A stretch of 64,000 nucleotides of DNA from Mesosutterella faecium (lineage in GTDB: Bacteria; Pseudomonadota; Gammaproteobacteria; Burkholderiales; Burkholderiaceae_F), in contig NZ_JAKZJU020000001.1 in assembly GCF_022809315.2 (NCBI RefSeq), forward strand, positions 434,001 to 498,000, given 5' to 3'. Shown piece after piece: positions 31,318 to 40,346 of this stretch (positions within the stretch are counted from its first letter, which is position 1; each line of letters begins with the position of its first letter). A program made the translations under genes and the position numbers. The notes beneath the pieces were generated by a model. It was given only the letters and a program-made list of their open reading frames with translations, made no database searches and had not been told where the DNA came from.

Positions 31318-31644
31318 GGTCTGGCTCCACTCAGAGGTGCTAAAACTTCTAGCACCGGTTCCTTTATGACCGGCTCACCCCGAGAGAGGAAGATCTCTGC
31401 CGCTCCGCCTGAATATCCAGGCGTTACAACGTAATCCATTCTCTTCGGTATTTGCCGTCTGCGCTGGATATCTTTCTCCGCGCTGCCGCTCGGGTCGGCG
31501 CAGGAAAGACTTTTGAAACTTTCTGTCTCCAGCGGTCTTTGACTCTGGCCCCGTCCCTTAAGGACCGGGCCACCAAAGCCCTTGAGGCTTCACAGCCTCT
31601 CCCGCCCCTCTTCTTTCGAACAGAGGCAGGGTGAATCTTGAAAA
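31318..31644 (-). promoter_or_regulatory. rplJ leader region (probable L10 autoregulatory leader)
   Basis: A 327-base non-coding gap between rplA and rplJ. Hairpins on the minus strand include GGTGCTA/TAGCACC (31336-31356) and CCGGT/ACCGG (31355-31373), which overlap and so are mutually exclusive, and a GC-rich GGCCCGGTCC-TTAA-GGGACGGGGCC hairpin at about 31547-31572. By position and structure this corresponds to the L10 leader of proteobacteria. I could not confirm the kink-turn. Confidence 0.55.
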
Positions 31645-32337
31645 TCAGAGGGTGCTCATATCCACGCGGACGCCGATGCCCATCGTGGAGGAAACAGCAA
31701 CCTTCTTCATGTAGACGCCCTTGGCGGCAGCAGGCCTGGCCTTATTGAGGGCGTCAATCAGCGCCTTCAGGTTCGTCTGCAGCCTGGCGGTGTCAAAGGA
31801 AGCACGGCCAATAGCGGCGTGCACAATTCCGGCCTTGTCGGCGCGGAACTGCACCTGGCCGGCCTTCGCGTTCTTGACAGCCTGAGCGACATTCGGCGTG
31901 ACCGTGCCGACCTTCGGGTTCGGCATCAGGCCGCGCGGGCCGAGGATCTGGCCGAGGCGGCCGACAACGCGCATGGCGTCCGGGGAAGCGATCACGACGT
32001 CGAAGTCCATGAAGCCGCCCCTGATCTTTTCAGCAAGATCATCAAAGCCGACGATGTCAGCACCCGCCGCCTTCGCCGCTTCGGCGTTGGCGCCCTGAGT
32101 GAACACCGCCACGCGGACCACCTTGCCCGTGCCTTCCGGCAGAACGCAGGCTCCGCGGACAACCTGATCCGACTTCTTCGGATCAATGCCCAGCTGAACC
32201 GCAACGTCGAACGACTCGTCAAACTTGGCGGTGGCGCAGCTCTTCACCAGATCAATGGCGGACTTGACGTCGTAGAGCTTGCCGGCTTCAACCTTCGCCC
32301 GGTTTGCAGCGACACGCTTAGAGAACTTCTTAGCCAT
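31645..32337 (-). CDS. rplA: 50S ribosomal protein L1
   Basis: 230 residues. The two-domain L1 protein has the conserved [20 protein letters not shown] segment. It forms the mobile L1 stalk that handles deacylated tRNA; in E. coli it represses rplK-rplA. Its ATG overlaps the rplK stop by one base (TAATG), indicating translational coupling. Confidence 0.98.
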   Translation of the reverse strand: MAKKFSKRVAANRAKVEAGKLYDVKSAIDLVKSCATAKFDESFDVAVQLGIDPKKSDQVVRGACVLPEGTGKVVRVAVFTQGANAEAAKAAGADIVGFDDLAEKIRGGFMDFDVVIASPDAMRVVGRLGQILGPRGLMPNPKVGTVTPNVAQAVKNAKAGQVQFRADKAGIVHAAIGRASFDTARLQTNLKALIDALNKARPAAAKGVYMKKVAVSSTMGIGVRVDMSTL

Positions 32338-32768
32338 TACAGACCCTCCACCGTAACACCCATCGAGCGGGCAGAACCAGCAATGGTGCGGACCGCAGCA
32401 TCAAGATCGGCAGCCGTAAGATCGGGCTCCTTCGCCTTGGCGATTTCCTCGGCCTGGGCGCGGGTGATCTTGCCAACCTTGTTCGTGTGGGGACGGGCAG
32501 AGCCCTTGTCGATCTTAGCGGCCTTCTTGATCAGGACGGTCGCCGGCGGGGTCTTCATGATAAACGTGAAGGACTTGTCGGAGAAAGCCGTGATCACAAC
32601 CGGGATCGGGAGTCCCTTTTCCATGGACTGCGTCTTGGCGTTGAAAGCCTTGCAGAACTCCATGATGTTCAGACCGCGCTGGCCGAGAGCCGGTCCGATC
32701 GGGGGCGCAGGATTAGCCTTTCCCGCAGGCACCTGCAGCTTGATGAAGCCAATAATCTTCTTTGCCAT
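32337..32768 (-). CDS. rplK: 50S ribosomal protein L11
   Basis: 143 residues. The N-terminal domain ([20 protein letters not shown]) with the flexible Pro-rich segment and the C-terminal rRNA-binding domain ([18 protein letters not shown]) are complete. L11 forms the GTPase-associated centre and is needed for the stringent response through RelA. It is preceded by a promoter candidate and hairpin in the 124-base gap after nusG. Confidence 0.98.
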   Translation of the reverse strand: MAKKIIGFIKLQVPAGKANPAPPIGPALGQRGLNIMEFCKAFNAKTQSMEKGLPIPVVITAFSDKSFTFIMKTPPATVLIKKAAKIDKGSARPHTNKVGKITRAQAEEIAKAKEPDLTAADLDAAVRTIAGSARSMGVTVEGL

Positions 32769-32820
32769 TTGTTTACCTCTTGGGTTTTTGCGCCCGGAAT
32801 CGGGCTCCCCAATGCAAGAT

Positions 32821-32856
32821 TAAACGAGCCTTTTATTTTATCAGATCAAAGGCTCG
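32821..32856 (-). terminator. Hairpin after nusG (possible terminator)
   Basis: On the minus strand CGAGCCTTT and AAAGGCTCG form a 9-bp stem around about 14 AT-rich bases, followed by TTTAAT. It lies 36 bases past the nusG stop. The loop contains the -10 box of the predicted rplK promoter. Confidence 0.45.
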
Positions 32857-32864
32857 CTACTCAA
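32835..32864 (-). promoter_or_regulatory. Probable rplK promoter overlapping the nusG hairpin
   Basis: On the minus strand TTGAGT, 18 bases, TAAAAT. The -10 box falls in the hairpin loop, the same layout as at rpsJ (16900-16945). A start near 32828 would give a leader of about 60 bases with a small GCCCG/CGGGC hairpin. Confidence 0.45.
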
Positions 32865-32892
32865 TATAAAAATTATCCTGCTTTGATTTAAA

Positions 32893-33474
32893 TTAAATTT
32901 TCTCGACTTCGTCGAACGCGAGATCCACCGGTGTCTGACGTCCAAAAATCGAGACCAGAACCTTCAGACGGTTCTTGTCGTAATTGACTTCATCGACCCG
33001 TCCGTTGAAGTCCGCAAAAGCGCCTTCCTTGACCCGAACCGTTTCGCCGAGCTCGAAGAGCACCTTGGGCTTCGGCTTTTCGACTCCCTCGGCCACCGTG
33101 CCCTTGACTCGTGCGATGTCGGACTCCGGAATTCTTGTGGGGCGGTTTCCGCCGAGGAATTCCATCACGCGCGGCGTATTGCGGACCAGGTGCCACGTGT
33201 CGTCGTTCATTACCATCTGGATGAAGATGTACCCGGGATACAGGCGGCGCTCCGATGTCACCTTGCGGCCATTGCGGATTTCCTCAACCTTTTCGGTAGG
33301 CAGGAGGACTTCACCGAAACAGTCCTTGAAATCAGAATGCGCGATCCGGTCGGTAAGGGCGTTGTAGGCGCTCTTTTCCATGCTGGAATAAACATGCAGA
33401 GTGTACCAGTGCATCTCCCCGGCTGCGTTCTTTGTTGACTGCGCAGGCTCCTGCTTCGATTCTTCAGCGGTCAT
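32893..33474 (-). CDS. nusG: Transcription termination/antitermination protein NusG
   Basis: 193 residues from MTAEESKQEPAQ, with GGAG six bases before the ATG; a nine-residue in-frame extension would begin at TTG and overlaps nothing useful. A polar N-terminal tail of about 20 residues precedes the NGN domain (MHWYTLHVYSSMEKSAYNAL, then RLYPGYIFIQMVM) and the KOW domain (VRVKEGAFADFNGRVDEVNY). It couples RNA polymerase with Rho or with S10/ribosomes. It starts 27 bases after secE. Confidence 0.97.
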   Translation of the reverse strand: MTAEESKQEPAQSTKNAAGEMHWYTLHVYSSMEKSAYNALTDRIAHSDFKDCFGEVLLPTEKVEEIRNGRKVTSERRLYPGYIFIQMVMNDDTWHLVRNTPRVMEFLGGNRPTRIPESDIARVKGTVAEGVEKPKPKVLFELGETVRVKEGAFADFNGRVDEVNYDKNRLKVLVSIFGRQTPVDLAFDEVEKI

Positions 33475-33501
33475 CTCTTTCTCCGTCAACCGGCCAGGCA
33501 A

Positions 33502-33894
33502 TTAAATAAGCTTGAGCAGGACATCATAAATGCCCCACTCAATGATTTTATCCATAATAAACAGGAAAAAAGCGATAATGAGCACAAAGCCCATGACCAG
33601 CCCCGTGCTCGTCAGTGTTTCCCTGCGGGTGGGCCACACGACAAGGCGGAGCTCGTCAAGCGAGTCGCGGCCGTAGGCGATGAAGCGCTTGCCCGACGGG
33701 CTGAACCAGGCCAGAGCCAGGCCGACGATCAGTCCGGCCGCCAGGCAGGCAAGCCTCACGCCGAGATGTTGCTCAGATAGGAAGGTAAAGGCAAGAACGC
33801 CGGCCAGGGCTGCAATAATCGCAAGAGTGACCAGGACAAGATCCAACCCCTTCCCGGATTCCTCCTGCTGCTGAATTTTCGCTTTGTTGCTCAT
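33502..33894 (-). CDS. secE: Sec translocon subunit SecE
   Basis: 130 residues from MSNKAKIQQQEE, with AGGA nine bases upstream. Three membrane segments are seen (about 20-40, 47-64 and 100-120), as in the longer proteobacterial SecE, with the conserved amphipathic segment DELRLVVWPTRRETLTSTGL before the last. It clamps SecY. The tRNA-Trp gene lies 81 bases upstream on the same strand. Confidence 0.96.
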   Translation of the reverse strand: MSNKAKIQQQEESGKGLDLVLVTLAIIAALAGVLAFTFLSEQHLGVRLACLAAGLIVGLALAWFSPSGKRFIAYGRDSLDELRLVVWPTRRETLTSTGLVMGFVLIIAFFLFIMDKIIEWGIYDVLLKLI

Positions 33895-33975
33895 TGTCCA
33901 CAATCCTGTCGGAACTACGCCCCGACAAACAGCTAAGCCGCGGTCACACTACTGATCGCGGCTTTGCCATTAATT

Positions 33976-34051
33976 TGGCAGGGGCAGAAGGAATCGAACC
34001 CTCAACCTACGGTTTTGGAGACCGTCGCTCTGCCGATTGAGCTATGCCCCT
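33976..34051 (-). tRNA. tRNA-Trp (anticodon CCA)
   Basis: 76 bases including an encoded 3' CCA. The acceptor arms AGGGGCA and TGCCCCT pair, the TTCGATTC T-loop is present, and the anticodon loop is CTCCAAA. It lies between tuf copy 2 and secE, the usual place in proteobacteria. Confidence 0.97.
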
Positions 34052-34084
34052 GCAGAACGAGCCGCAGTACGGCCCGTTGTCAGA

Positions 34085-35275
<1,191 letters not shown>

Positions 35276-35296
35276 GGTGAACAGCTCCTGGAAGCC

Positions 35297-35325
35297 AGAG
35301 CCGGAAAATCATCTTTTCCGGCTCT
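35297..35325 (-). other. 12-bp perfect hairpin between tRNA-Thr and tuf copy 2
   Basis: AGAGCCGGAAAA and TTTTCCGGCTCT flank a five-base loop. It starts 9 bases after the tRNA-Thr 3' end, so it may be a processing signal that separates the tRNAs from the tuf mRNA. The T residues lie inside the arm, not after it, in the transcribed direction. Confidence 0.6.
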
Positions 35326-35334
35326 GCAGAAAAA

Positions 35335-35410
<76 letters not shown>

Positions 35411-35414
35411 TGTT

Positions 35415-35488
35415 TGGAGCGGGTGAAGGGAATCGAACCCTCGTCGTAAGCTTGGAAGGCTTCTGCTCTGCCATTGAGCTACACCCGC
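35415..35488 (-). tRNA. tRNA-Gly (anticodon TCC)
   Basis: 74 bases with encoded CCA. Acceptor GCGGGTG pairs with CACCCGC, and the anticodon loop is CTTCCAA. It lies between tRNA-Tyr (57 bases upstream) and tRNA-Thr. Confidence 0.97.
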
Positions 35489-35545
35489 CTACCTAGACGA
35501 GATCCCTCCCGCCCTACAACTAGATTCTTCCCTCATCCGTAAATT

Positions 35546-35631
35546 TGGTGGAGGGGGATGGATTCGAACCATCGTAGGCGTAAGCCAACAGATTTACAGT
35601 CTGCCCCTTTTAGCCACTCAGGCACCCCTCC
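35546..35631 (-). tRNA. tRNA-Tyr (anticodon GTA)
   Basis: 86 bases with encoded CCA and a long variable arm, as expected for bacterial tRNA-Tyr. The anticodon loop is CTGTAAA. It is the first gene of the tRNA-tufB unit, 18 bases after the predicted -10 box. Confidence 0.97.
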
Positions 35632-35648
35632 AGGGAAGCGAGATCAGG

Positions 35649-35677
35649 ATTATGCTGACAGAAGCGGAAAAAGTCAA
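35649..35677 (-). promoter_or_regulatory. Strong promoter of the tRNA-Tyr/Gly/Thr-tufB operon
   Basis: On the minus strand TTGACT, exactly 17 bases, CATAAT, with a T-rich spacer. AT-rich DNA lies upstream of the -35 box (A/T tracts around 35690-35705), which could act as an UP element. Confidence 0.8.
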
Positions 35678-35703
35678 GCCTCCGCGATTATGATTTTTTA
35701 TTT

Positions 35704-36120
35704 TTAAGTGTTTTCCCCAATGCGCGAGGCCGACTTTCCGTCCTCGCCGCACCTTTCGGCCTCTCTGCGCGTCTTTCGCTCGACCTCTGAAACAACGACG
35801 GCATCCTGGATTTCAAGGTGCCGGGCCCCCGCACTCGCAGGAGTTCCATCGTCCTGGGCCCGGGCCCTTTCGGCCATCTCCTCGCCCTTCTCTATTTCGT
35901 GCTCCACCTTCTTCTGGGCGAAATACTGCATCAGAGTCGCGCCAAGGAACAAAGCAGCCCCCAGGCCGACCAGCACAAGAACAAACACGCCGAGCACCGG
36001 CAGCAGCAAGACGGCGAGGACGGCAAGAATCACAAGGCTTATCACAATGGACAGCCAGCTTTTAGGGGAGCCTCCCCCGCCAAAGTTGTAATAGAACATC
36101 CGCATGCTTTGAAGATTCAC
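35704..36120 (-). CDS. Small membrane protein of unknown function
   Basis: 138 residues if started at the GTG at 36120; ATG codons at 36105 or 36099 are equally possible and no strong ribosome-binding site decides. A Gly-rich N-terminus (FGGGGSPKS) precedes two adjacent hydrophobic segments (about 20-42 and 44-66) and then a charged helical tail rich in Glu, Lys and Arg (QKKVEHEIEKGEEMAERARA). I recognise no family. The C-terminal half would be cytoplasmic if the two segments form a hairpin. It ends 27 bases before the tRNA promoter region on the same strand. Confidence 0.55.
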   Translation of the reverse strand: MNLQSMRMFYYNFGGGGSPKSWLSIVISLVILAVLAVLLLPVLGVFVLVLVGLGAALFLGATLMQYFAQKKVEHEIEKGEEMAERARAQDDGTPASAGARHLEIQDAVVVSEVERKTRREAERCGEDGKSASRIGENT

Positions 36121-36376
36121 CCGATGTTTTTTGATTGAGCCAGCCTCTATTTTCTACCAAACAAAACTGAATTGTTGCAACAAAGCTGAATCTCTTTTCT
36201 TTATTTGGTTAAAATGTCTAATCTTTTTTATTTCTGAACAGCACCTTTTTTGTTTGGCAGCATCAGCGGCCTGCTTATGCAGCTCTCTGCCGACTACTGT
36301 CGGCTGGCTTTCAGCCCCGCGTCGTCAAAACCCGAGGGCCATATCGCCGCGGCTGCCATCATTGCTGCGCAATTCT
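36121..36376. promoter_or_regulatory. Intergenic region before folE2 with a 12-bp palindrome
   Basis: AT-rich near 36121-36250. It contains TTGTTGCAACAA, a perfect palindrome at 36172-36183, which could be an operator for the divergent genes. No confident promoter or Zur box was recognised. The rest (36250-36376) is GC-rich with no supported gene. Confidence 0.3.
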
Positions 36377-37198
36377 ATGACTCAAGAACAAAATTCCCGT
36401 GCCGGAAGCGCTCTTCCGGACGTCCAGTCCAGCTCTGATGTCAGGCACATTCCGATTCAGCGCGTCGGGGTCAAATCCGTCTCCTACCCCGTCACCGTGA
36501 AGACCGCGGATGGCTTCATGCATACGGTGGCCAGCGTCAACATGTACGTTTCGCTGCCCGCCAGCCAGAAAGGGACCCACATGTCCCGCTTCTTCCGCCT
36601 TCTGGACGAAACGACGCAACCCCTGTGCAAGGAAGTTGTCGAAGATCTGATGCAGCGCATGCTCGCGGCACTGCACGCCACGGCAGGCACTATCGAGTTC
36701 GAGTTCCCCTTCTTCGTGAAGAAACCGGCCCCGATATCGAAGATCCCGAGCCTCATGAGCTACAGGGGAGGTTTTACCGTGACCGCCGAGGACGGACGCA
36801 CTGCCGTAACCGAGCACGTCCTCGCCCCTGTCACCAGCCTTTGCCCCTGCAGCAAGGAAATTTCCCGCTATGGGGCGCACAACCAGCGCTCCCATATCAC
36901 GATCGACGCCGAATGCGCGGAGAGCGTGCCGCTGGAGGACCTGATCCACATCGCGGAGACCAGCGCCTCCTGCCCACTGTGGTCGCTGCTCAAGCGGGAA
37001 GACGAAAAATTTGTGACGGAATTCGCCTACGATCACCCGAAATTCGTCGAGGACATTTCTCGGGACGCCGCAAAGGCACTCAAGGACGACCGGCGGATCA
37101 TTTCCTTCCGGCTTCAGGTTGAGAACTTCGAATCCATCCACAATCATTCCGCATACGCCCAGATCACTTTCGATCGGCGCGCGCCCTTGTGCGACTGA
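36377..37198 (+). CDS. folE2: GTP cyclohydrolase FolE2 (type IB)
   Basis: 273 residues from MTQEQNSRAGSALPDVQ. An 82-residue in-frame extension upstream is not FolE2-like. It converts GTP to 7,8-dihydroneopterin triphosphate for folate (and queuosine) synthesis. The metal/catalytic segment CPCSKEISRYGAHNQRSH is intact and the family-typical VNMYVSLPASQKGTHMSRF block is present. FolE2 proteins are alternatives to zinc-dependent FolE and are often induced by zinc shortage. A terminator follows. Confidence 0.93.
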   Translation: MTQEQNSRAGSALPDVQSSSDVRHIPIQRVGVKSVSYPVTVKTADGFMHTVASVNMYVSLPASQKGTHMSRFFRLLDETTQPLCKEVVEDLMQRMLAALHATAGTIEFEFPFFVKKPAPISKIPSLMSYRGGFTVTAEDGRTAVTEHVLAPVTSLCPCSKEISRYGAHNQRSHITIDAECAESVPLEDLIHIAETSASCPLWSLLKREDEKFVTEFAYDHPKFVEDISRDAAKALKDDRRIISFRLQVENFESIHNHSAYAQITFDRRAPLCD

Positions 37199-37207
37199 CC
37201 ACTCCGG

Positions 37208-37234
37208 AGAGGCTGCCCCACGGCAGCCTTTCTT
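37208..37234 (+). terminator. Rho-independent terminator after folE2
   Basis: AGGCTGCC, CCAC loop, GGCAGCCT, then TTCTT. It begins about 10 bases after the folE2 stop. Confidence 0.75.
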
Positions 37235-37317
37235 GACTGAGGGCGGCCTCTTTCCCCTGCTCCCCCGGTCTGGGACAATAAGCGGGTACCTTCCGATACT
37301 TTTTCTTTTTACCCAAA

Positions 37318-39048
37318 ATGCTTGATCAACAGAAACAGGAACTCACAGAACTTTTCCAGCGTGCCCTGGCATCTATCGGGGCCGGCGCCCTTCCCGTCGT
37401 ACTGGAGCGGCCGAAAGTTGCATCTCACGGCGATGTCGCCTGCACCGTTGCCCTGCAGTCAGCAAAAGTCCTTCACAAAGCCCCCCGCCAGATCGCAGAA
37501 ATGATCGTCTCCGCCCTGCGTTCGGATCCCGAGTTCCCCAGGCTGCTCTCTTCCGTTGAAATCGCCGGCCCCGGCTTCATCAACATGAGGCTCGCCAATT
37601 CCGCACAGCAGGAAATCATCAAGACCATTCTGGCCCAGAAGGAAAAGTTTGGAACAAACAACTCGAAGGCCGGCCAGTCCGTTATCATCGAATACGTCTC
37701 CGCAAACCCGACCGGCCCCCTGCACCTCGGGCATGCCAGGCAGGGCGCCTTGGGTGACGTTCTTTCTAACATCCTGAAGACGCAGGGTTGGAAGGTAACC
37801 CGCGAGTACTACTACAACGACGCCGGAGCTCAGATCAACAACCTGACGGTCTCCGTCCAACTGCGCGGCAGGGAGCTGCTCGGCGAAAAAATTGATTTCC
37901 CCGAAAAGGGATATCACGGCGAGTACATCATCGACATCGCCAGGGACTATCTAGCCCGCAGGCCCGTGACCTCTTCGGGCGCGACCATCACTCCGGACGG
38001 GAACCTCGAAAACGAACAGCTCGTCCGCAAATATGCGGTGGCCTATCTGCGCAACGAGCAGGACGCCGACCTTAAGAAACTGGGCGTCGAATTCGACAAC
38101 TATTACCTTGAAAGCTCACTCTACAGCGACGGTCTAGTGAAGGAAGCGGTCGACGCCATCATCGCCTCGGGGCACACTTATGAAAAAGACAATGCGCTGT
38201 GGCTGAGAACCACCGACTTCTCCAAGGAAGACCTGGGCGGCCTGGTGGACGACAAGGACCGCGTTATGAAGAAGCAGGACGGTTTCTATACCTACTTCGT
38301 TCCCGATGTCGCCTACCACCTCACCAAATTCCGGCGCGGATTCTCAAGAGCCATCAACATCCAGGGCTCCGATCACCACGGCACCCGCGCGCGTCTGCGC
38401 GCCGGCATTCAGGCGGCGAGCCGCCAGCTGGGGCTCAACGTACCCAAGGTGTTCCCCGAGTGGCTCCTGCACAAAATGCTCCTGGTGATGAAAGACGGCA
38501 AGGAGGTCAAGATGAGCAAGCGCTCGGGATCCTATGTGACCCTGAGCGATCTCGTGAACTGGGTCGGCAAGGACGCGGCCCGGTATTTCCTCGTCTCCCG
38601 CAAGGCCGACGCAGAATTCACTTTTGACATCAACCTCGCGGTCTCGAAGAGCGACGAGAATCCGGTTTACTATCTGCAGTACGCCTATGCCCGCATATGC
38701 TCCATCTTCAGGCAGGCCGAAGAAAAGGGCTTTTCAGTTCCCTCCACGGAAGAGATGGGCCGGCTGGATCTGTCCTGCCTGACGGCCAAGGACGAAATCG
38801 ATCTGATCAACCGGCTCTCGGACTACTCCAACACCCTCAGTTCCATCGCCGAATCCCTCTCGCCGCACCTTCTGTGCTTCTATCTGAGGGACCTCGCCGC
38901 CAGCTTCCACGCCTTTTACAATGCGGAAAGGGTGCTGACGGAGGATGCCGTCACCCGCAACGGCAGACTCGCCCTGCTCGCCGCCGTCAGGCAGGTTCTG
39001 GGCAACGGCCTTTCGCTGCTTGGCATAAGCGCTCCCGAAAAAATGTAA
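37318..39048 (+). CDS. argS: Arginyl-tRNA synthetase
   Basis: 576 residues, class I synthetase. An N-terminal additional domain (residues 1-110, containing SHGDVACTVAL) precedes the catalytic domain with SANPTGPLHLGHARQG (HIGH motif at 136-139) and KMSKRSG (398-404). The DALR anticodon-binding domain ends the protein. It charges tRNA-Arg. It is followed after 44 bases by a SPOR-domain gene, the first of three further genes on the same strand. Confidence 0.98.
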   Translation: MLDQQKQELTELFQRALASIGAGALPVVLERPKVASHGDVACTVALQSAKVLHKAPRQIAEMIVSALRSDPEFPRLLSSVEIAGPGFINMRLANSAQQEIIKTILAQKEKFGTNNSKAGQSVIIEYVSANPTGPLHLGHARQGALGDVLSNILKTQGWKVTREYYYNDAGAQINNLTVSVQLRGRELLGEKIDFPEKGYHGEYIIDIARDYLARRPVTSSGATITPDGNLENEQLVRKYAVAYLRNEQDADLKKLGVEFDNYYLESSLYSDGLVKEAVDAIIASGHTYEKDNALWLRTTDFSKEDLGGLVDDKDRVMKKQDGFYTYFVPDVAYHLTKFRRGFSRAINIQGSDHHGTRARLRAGIQAASRQLGLNVPKVFPEWLLHKMLLVMKDGKEVKMSKRSGSYVTLSDLVNWVGKDAARYFLVSRKADAEFTFDINLAVSKSDENPVYYLQYAYARICSIFRQAEEKGFSVPSTEEMGRLDLSCLTAKDEIDLINRLSDYSNTLSSIAESLSPHLLCFYLRDLAASFHAFYNAERVLTEDAVTRNGRLALLAAVRQVLGNGLSLLGISAPEKM

Positions 39049-39092
39049 GCCCGCCTGGTCGGCTCTGCCGATGACACAAGGAGTGGTTAAAT

Positions 39093-39647
39093 ATGAAACA
39101 ATTTATTACCGGCTTCCTCTGCGGCGCAGTCGCCGCTTTGCTAGTCGCGGCAGGAGGCGCTTTGTTCGTCACCGAGTCCCCGGTCCCCTTTATGAGCAAG
39201 GTTCAATCGTCCTCCCAGGCCTACGTCGAGGAAGCCTTGAAGGGACGCTCGCCGGACCCCAATGAAAAGCTCTACGCCCCGGGCACCACTCCCCGCCCGG
39301 CAGCCTCGGCCGCGTCATCCTCGCCGGCTGCCGCCTCCTCAAACGCTCCTGCCGCAGCCTCGAGCCCGGCTGCCGGCATCAGTGACGCGGCGGTTCCCGC
39401 CCCCGCCCCGGCTCCCGTTCAGCCGCAGAACCCGGCCTTCTTTATTCAGGTCGGCTCATATAAAACGGCCGATGACGCTGAAACAATTAGAGCCAAAATC
39501 GCCTTTTCAGGACTTGATTCCAGCGTTTCTCACGGGAAAGATGGGTACTACCGGGTAAGAGTCGGACCCTTTGATTCCGAGAGCGCCGCCCAGAAAGCCC
39601 TGGGCACGCTGAAATCAAACGACCTTCCGGGACAAATTATTCACTAA
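39093..39647 (+). CDS. SPOR-domain membrane protein (FtsN/DedD-like)
   Basis: 184 residues. One N-terminal membrane segment (about 5-30), a long low-complexity Ala/Pro/Ser linker (about 60-110) and a C-terminal SPOR domain (about 113-184, FFIQVGSYKTADDAETIRAK then GYYRVRVGPF). SPOR domains bind denuded peptidoglycan at the septum, so a cell-division or cell-wall role is expected. The argS-SPOR neighbourhood is common in betaproteobacteria. AAGGAG precedes the ATG. Confidence 0.9.
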   Translation: MKQFITGFLCGAVAALLVAAGGALFVTESPVPFMSKVQSSSQAYVEEALKGRSPDPNEKLYAPGTTPRPAASAASSSPAAASSNAPAAASSPAAGISDAAVPAPAPAPVQPQNPAFFIQVGSYKTADDAETIRAKIAFSGLDSSVSHGKDGYYRVRVGPFDSESAAQKALGTLKSNDLPGQIIH

Positions 39648-39666
39648 GAACAGGATTTCTTTAGCA

Positions 39667-40317
39667 ATGATTTCGCGTAGAGATTTTTTGGGAATTTCCT
39701 CGGCCGCACTGCTGTCCGCCCCTTTTTCAACCTTTGCCTCGCCGCAGTCTCCGGTGGAAAAGAAGGAATACACGCTGGTTCGCCCGACTATCCCGGTGAA
39801 GGGCAAAAAGGTTGAAATCGTCAACTTTTTCGCCTACACCTGCCCGCACTGCCTGAAATTCGCCCCTGTGATCGAACCCTGGAGTGAAAAGCTGCCCTCC
39901 TGGATCAGCTACAGGCAGGTTCCCGTCGCCTGGGACGCCAGGACCGAGCCTTTTTCGCGGGCCTTCTATGTGCTGCAGAGCCTTCGGCTGCTGCCCAAGC
40001 TGCACATGAAGTTCTTCGAATCCGTTATTTACCAGACCCACAAATACGAGTCCGGCAGTCTTGCAAAGGATATCCGCGACTTCATGCTTGCCAATGGAGT
40101 TCAGGCTCAGGCCTGGGATTCCGCTTACAACTCCTTCGGCATTGCCAACAAGGCCCGCGCCGCCTCCCAGACCTGGCAGTCTTACGGGCTTGATGCGACC
40201 CCGATGGTGGGCATCGACGGGAAATACCTGACCGGTCCCCACATGACCACTTCGCGCCAGGCCTGTCTTACCGTGATTGAGGCTCTGGCTCAGAAGGCGA
40301 GGAAGGCAAAAGCCTGA
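39667..40317 (+). CDS. dsbA: DsbA-family thiol:disulfide interchange protein with Tat-like signal
   Basis: 216 residues. The active site CPHC is at residues 59-62 and the cis-proline loop reads DATPMVG. It should introduce disulfides into exported proteins in the periplasm. The N-terminus MISRRDFLGISSAALLSAPF contains S-R-R-D-F-L, matching the twin-arginine consensus, whereas E. coli DsbA uses an SRP/Sec signal. It starts 19 bases after the SPOR gene. No dsbB is visible nearby. Confidence 0.92.
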   Translation: MISRRDFLGISSAALLSAPFSTFASPQSPVEKKEYTLVRPTIPVKGKKVEIVNFFAYTCPHCLKFAPVIEPWSEKLPSWISYRQVPVAWDARTEPFSRAFYVLQSLRLLPKLHMKFFESVIYQTHKYESGSLAKDIRDFMLANGVQAQAWDSAYNSFGIANKARAASQTWQSYGLDATPMVGIDGKYLTGPHMTTSRQACLTVIEALAQKARKAKA

Positions 40318-40346
40318 ACCACTTTTTACAGCGAGGCCTCGAAGCC

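Noticed and set aside
36131..36376. Longer folE2 start adding 82 residues
   Set aside because: The added part is hydrophobic and Cys/Leu-rich, unlike any FolE2, and crosses the AT-rich promoter-like region.
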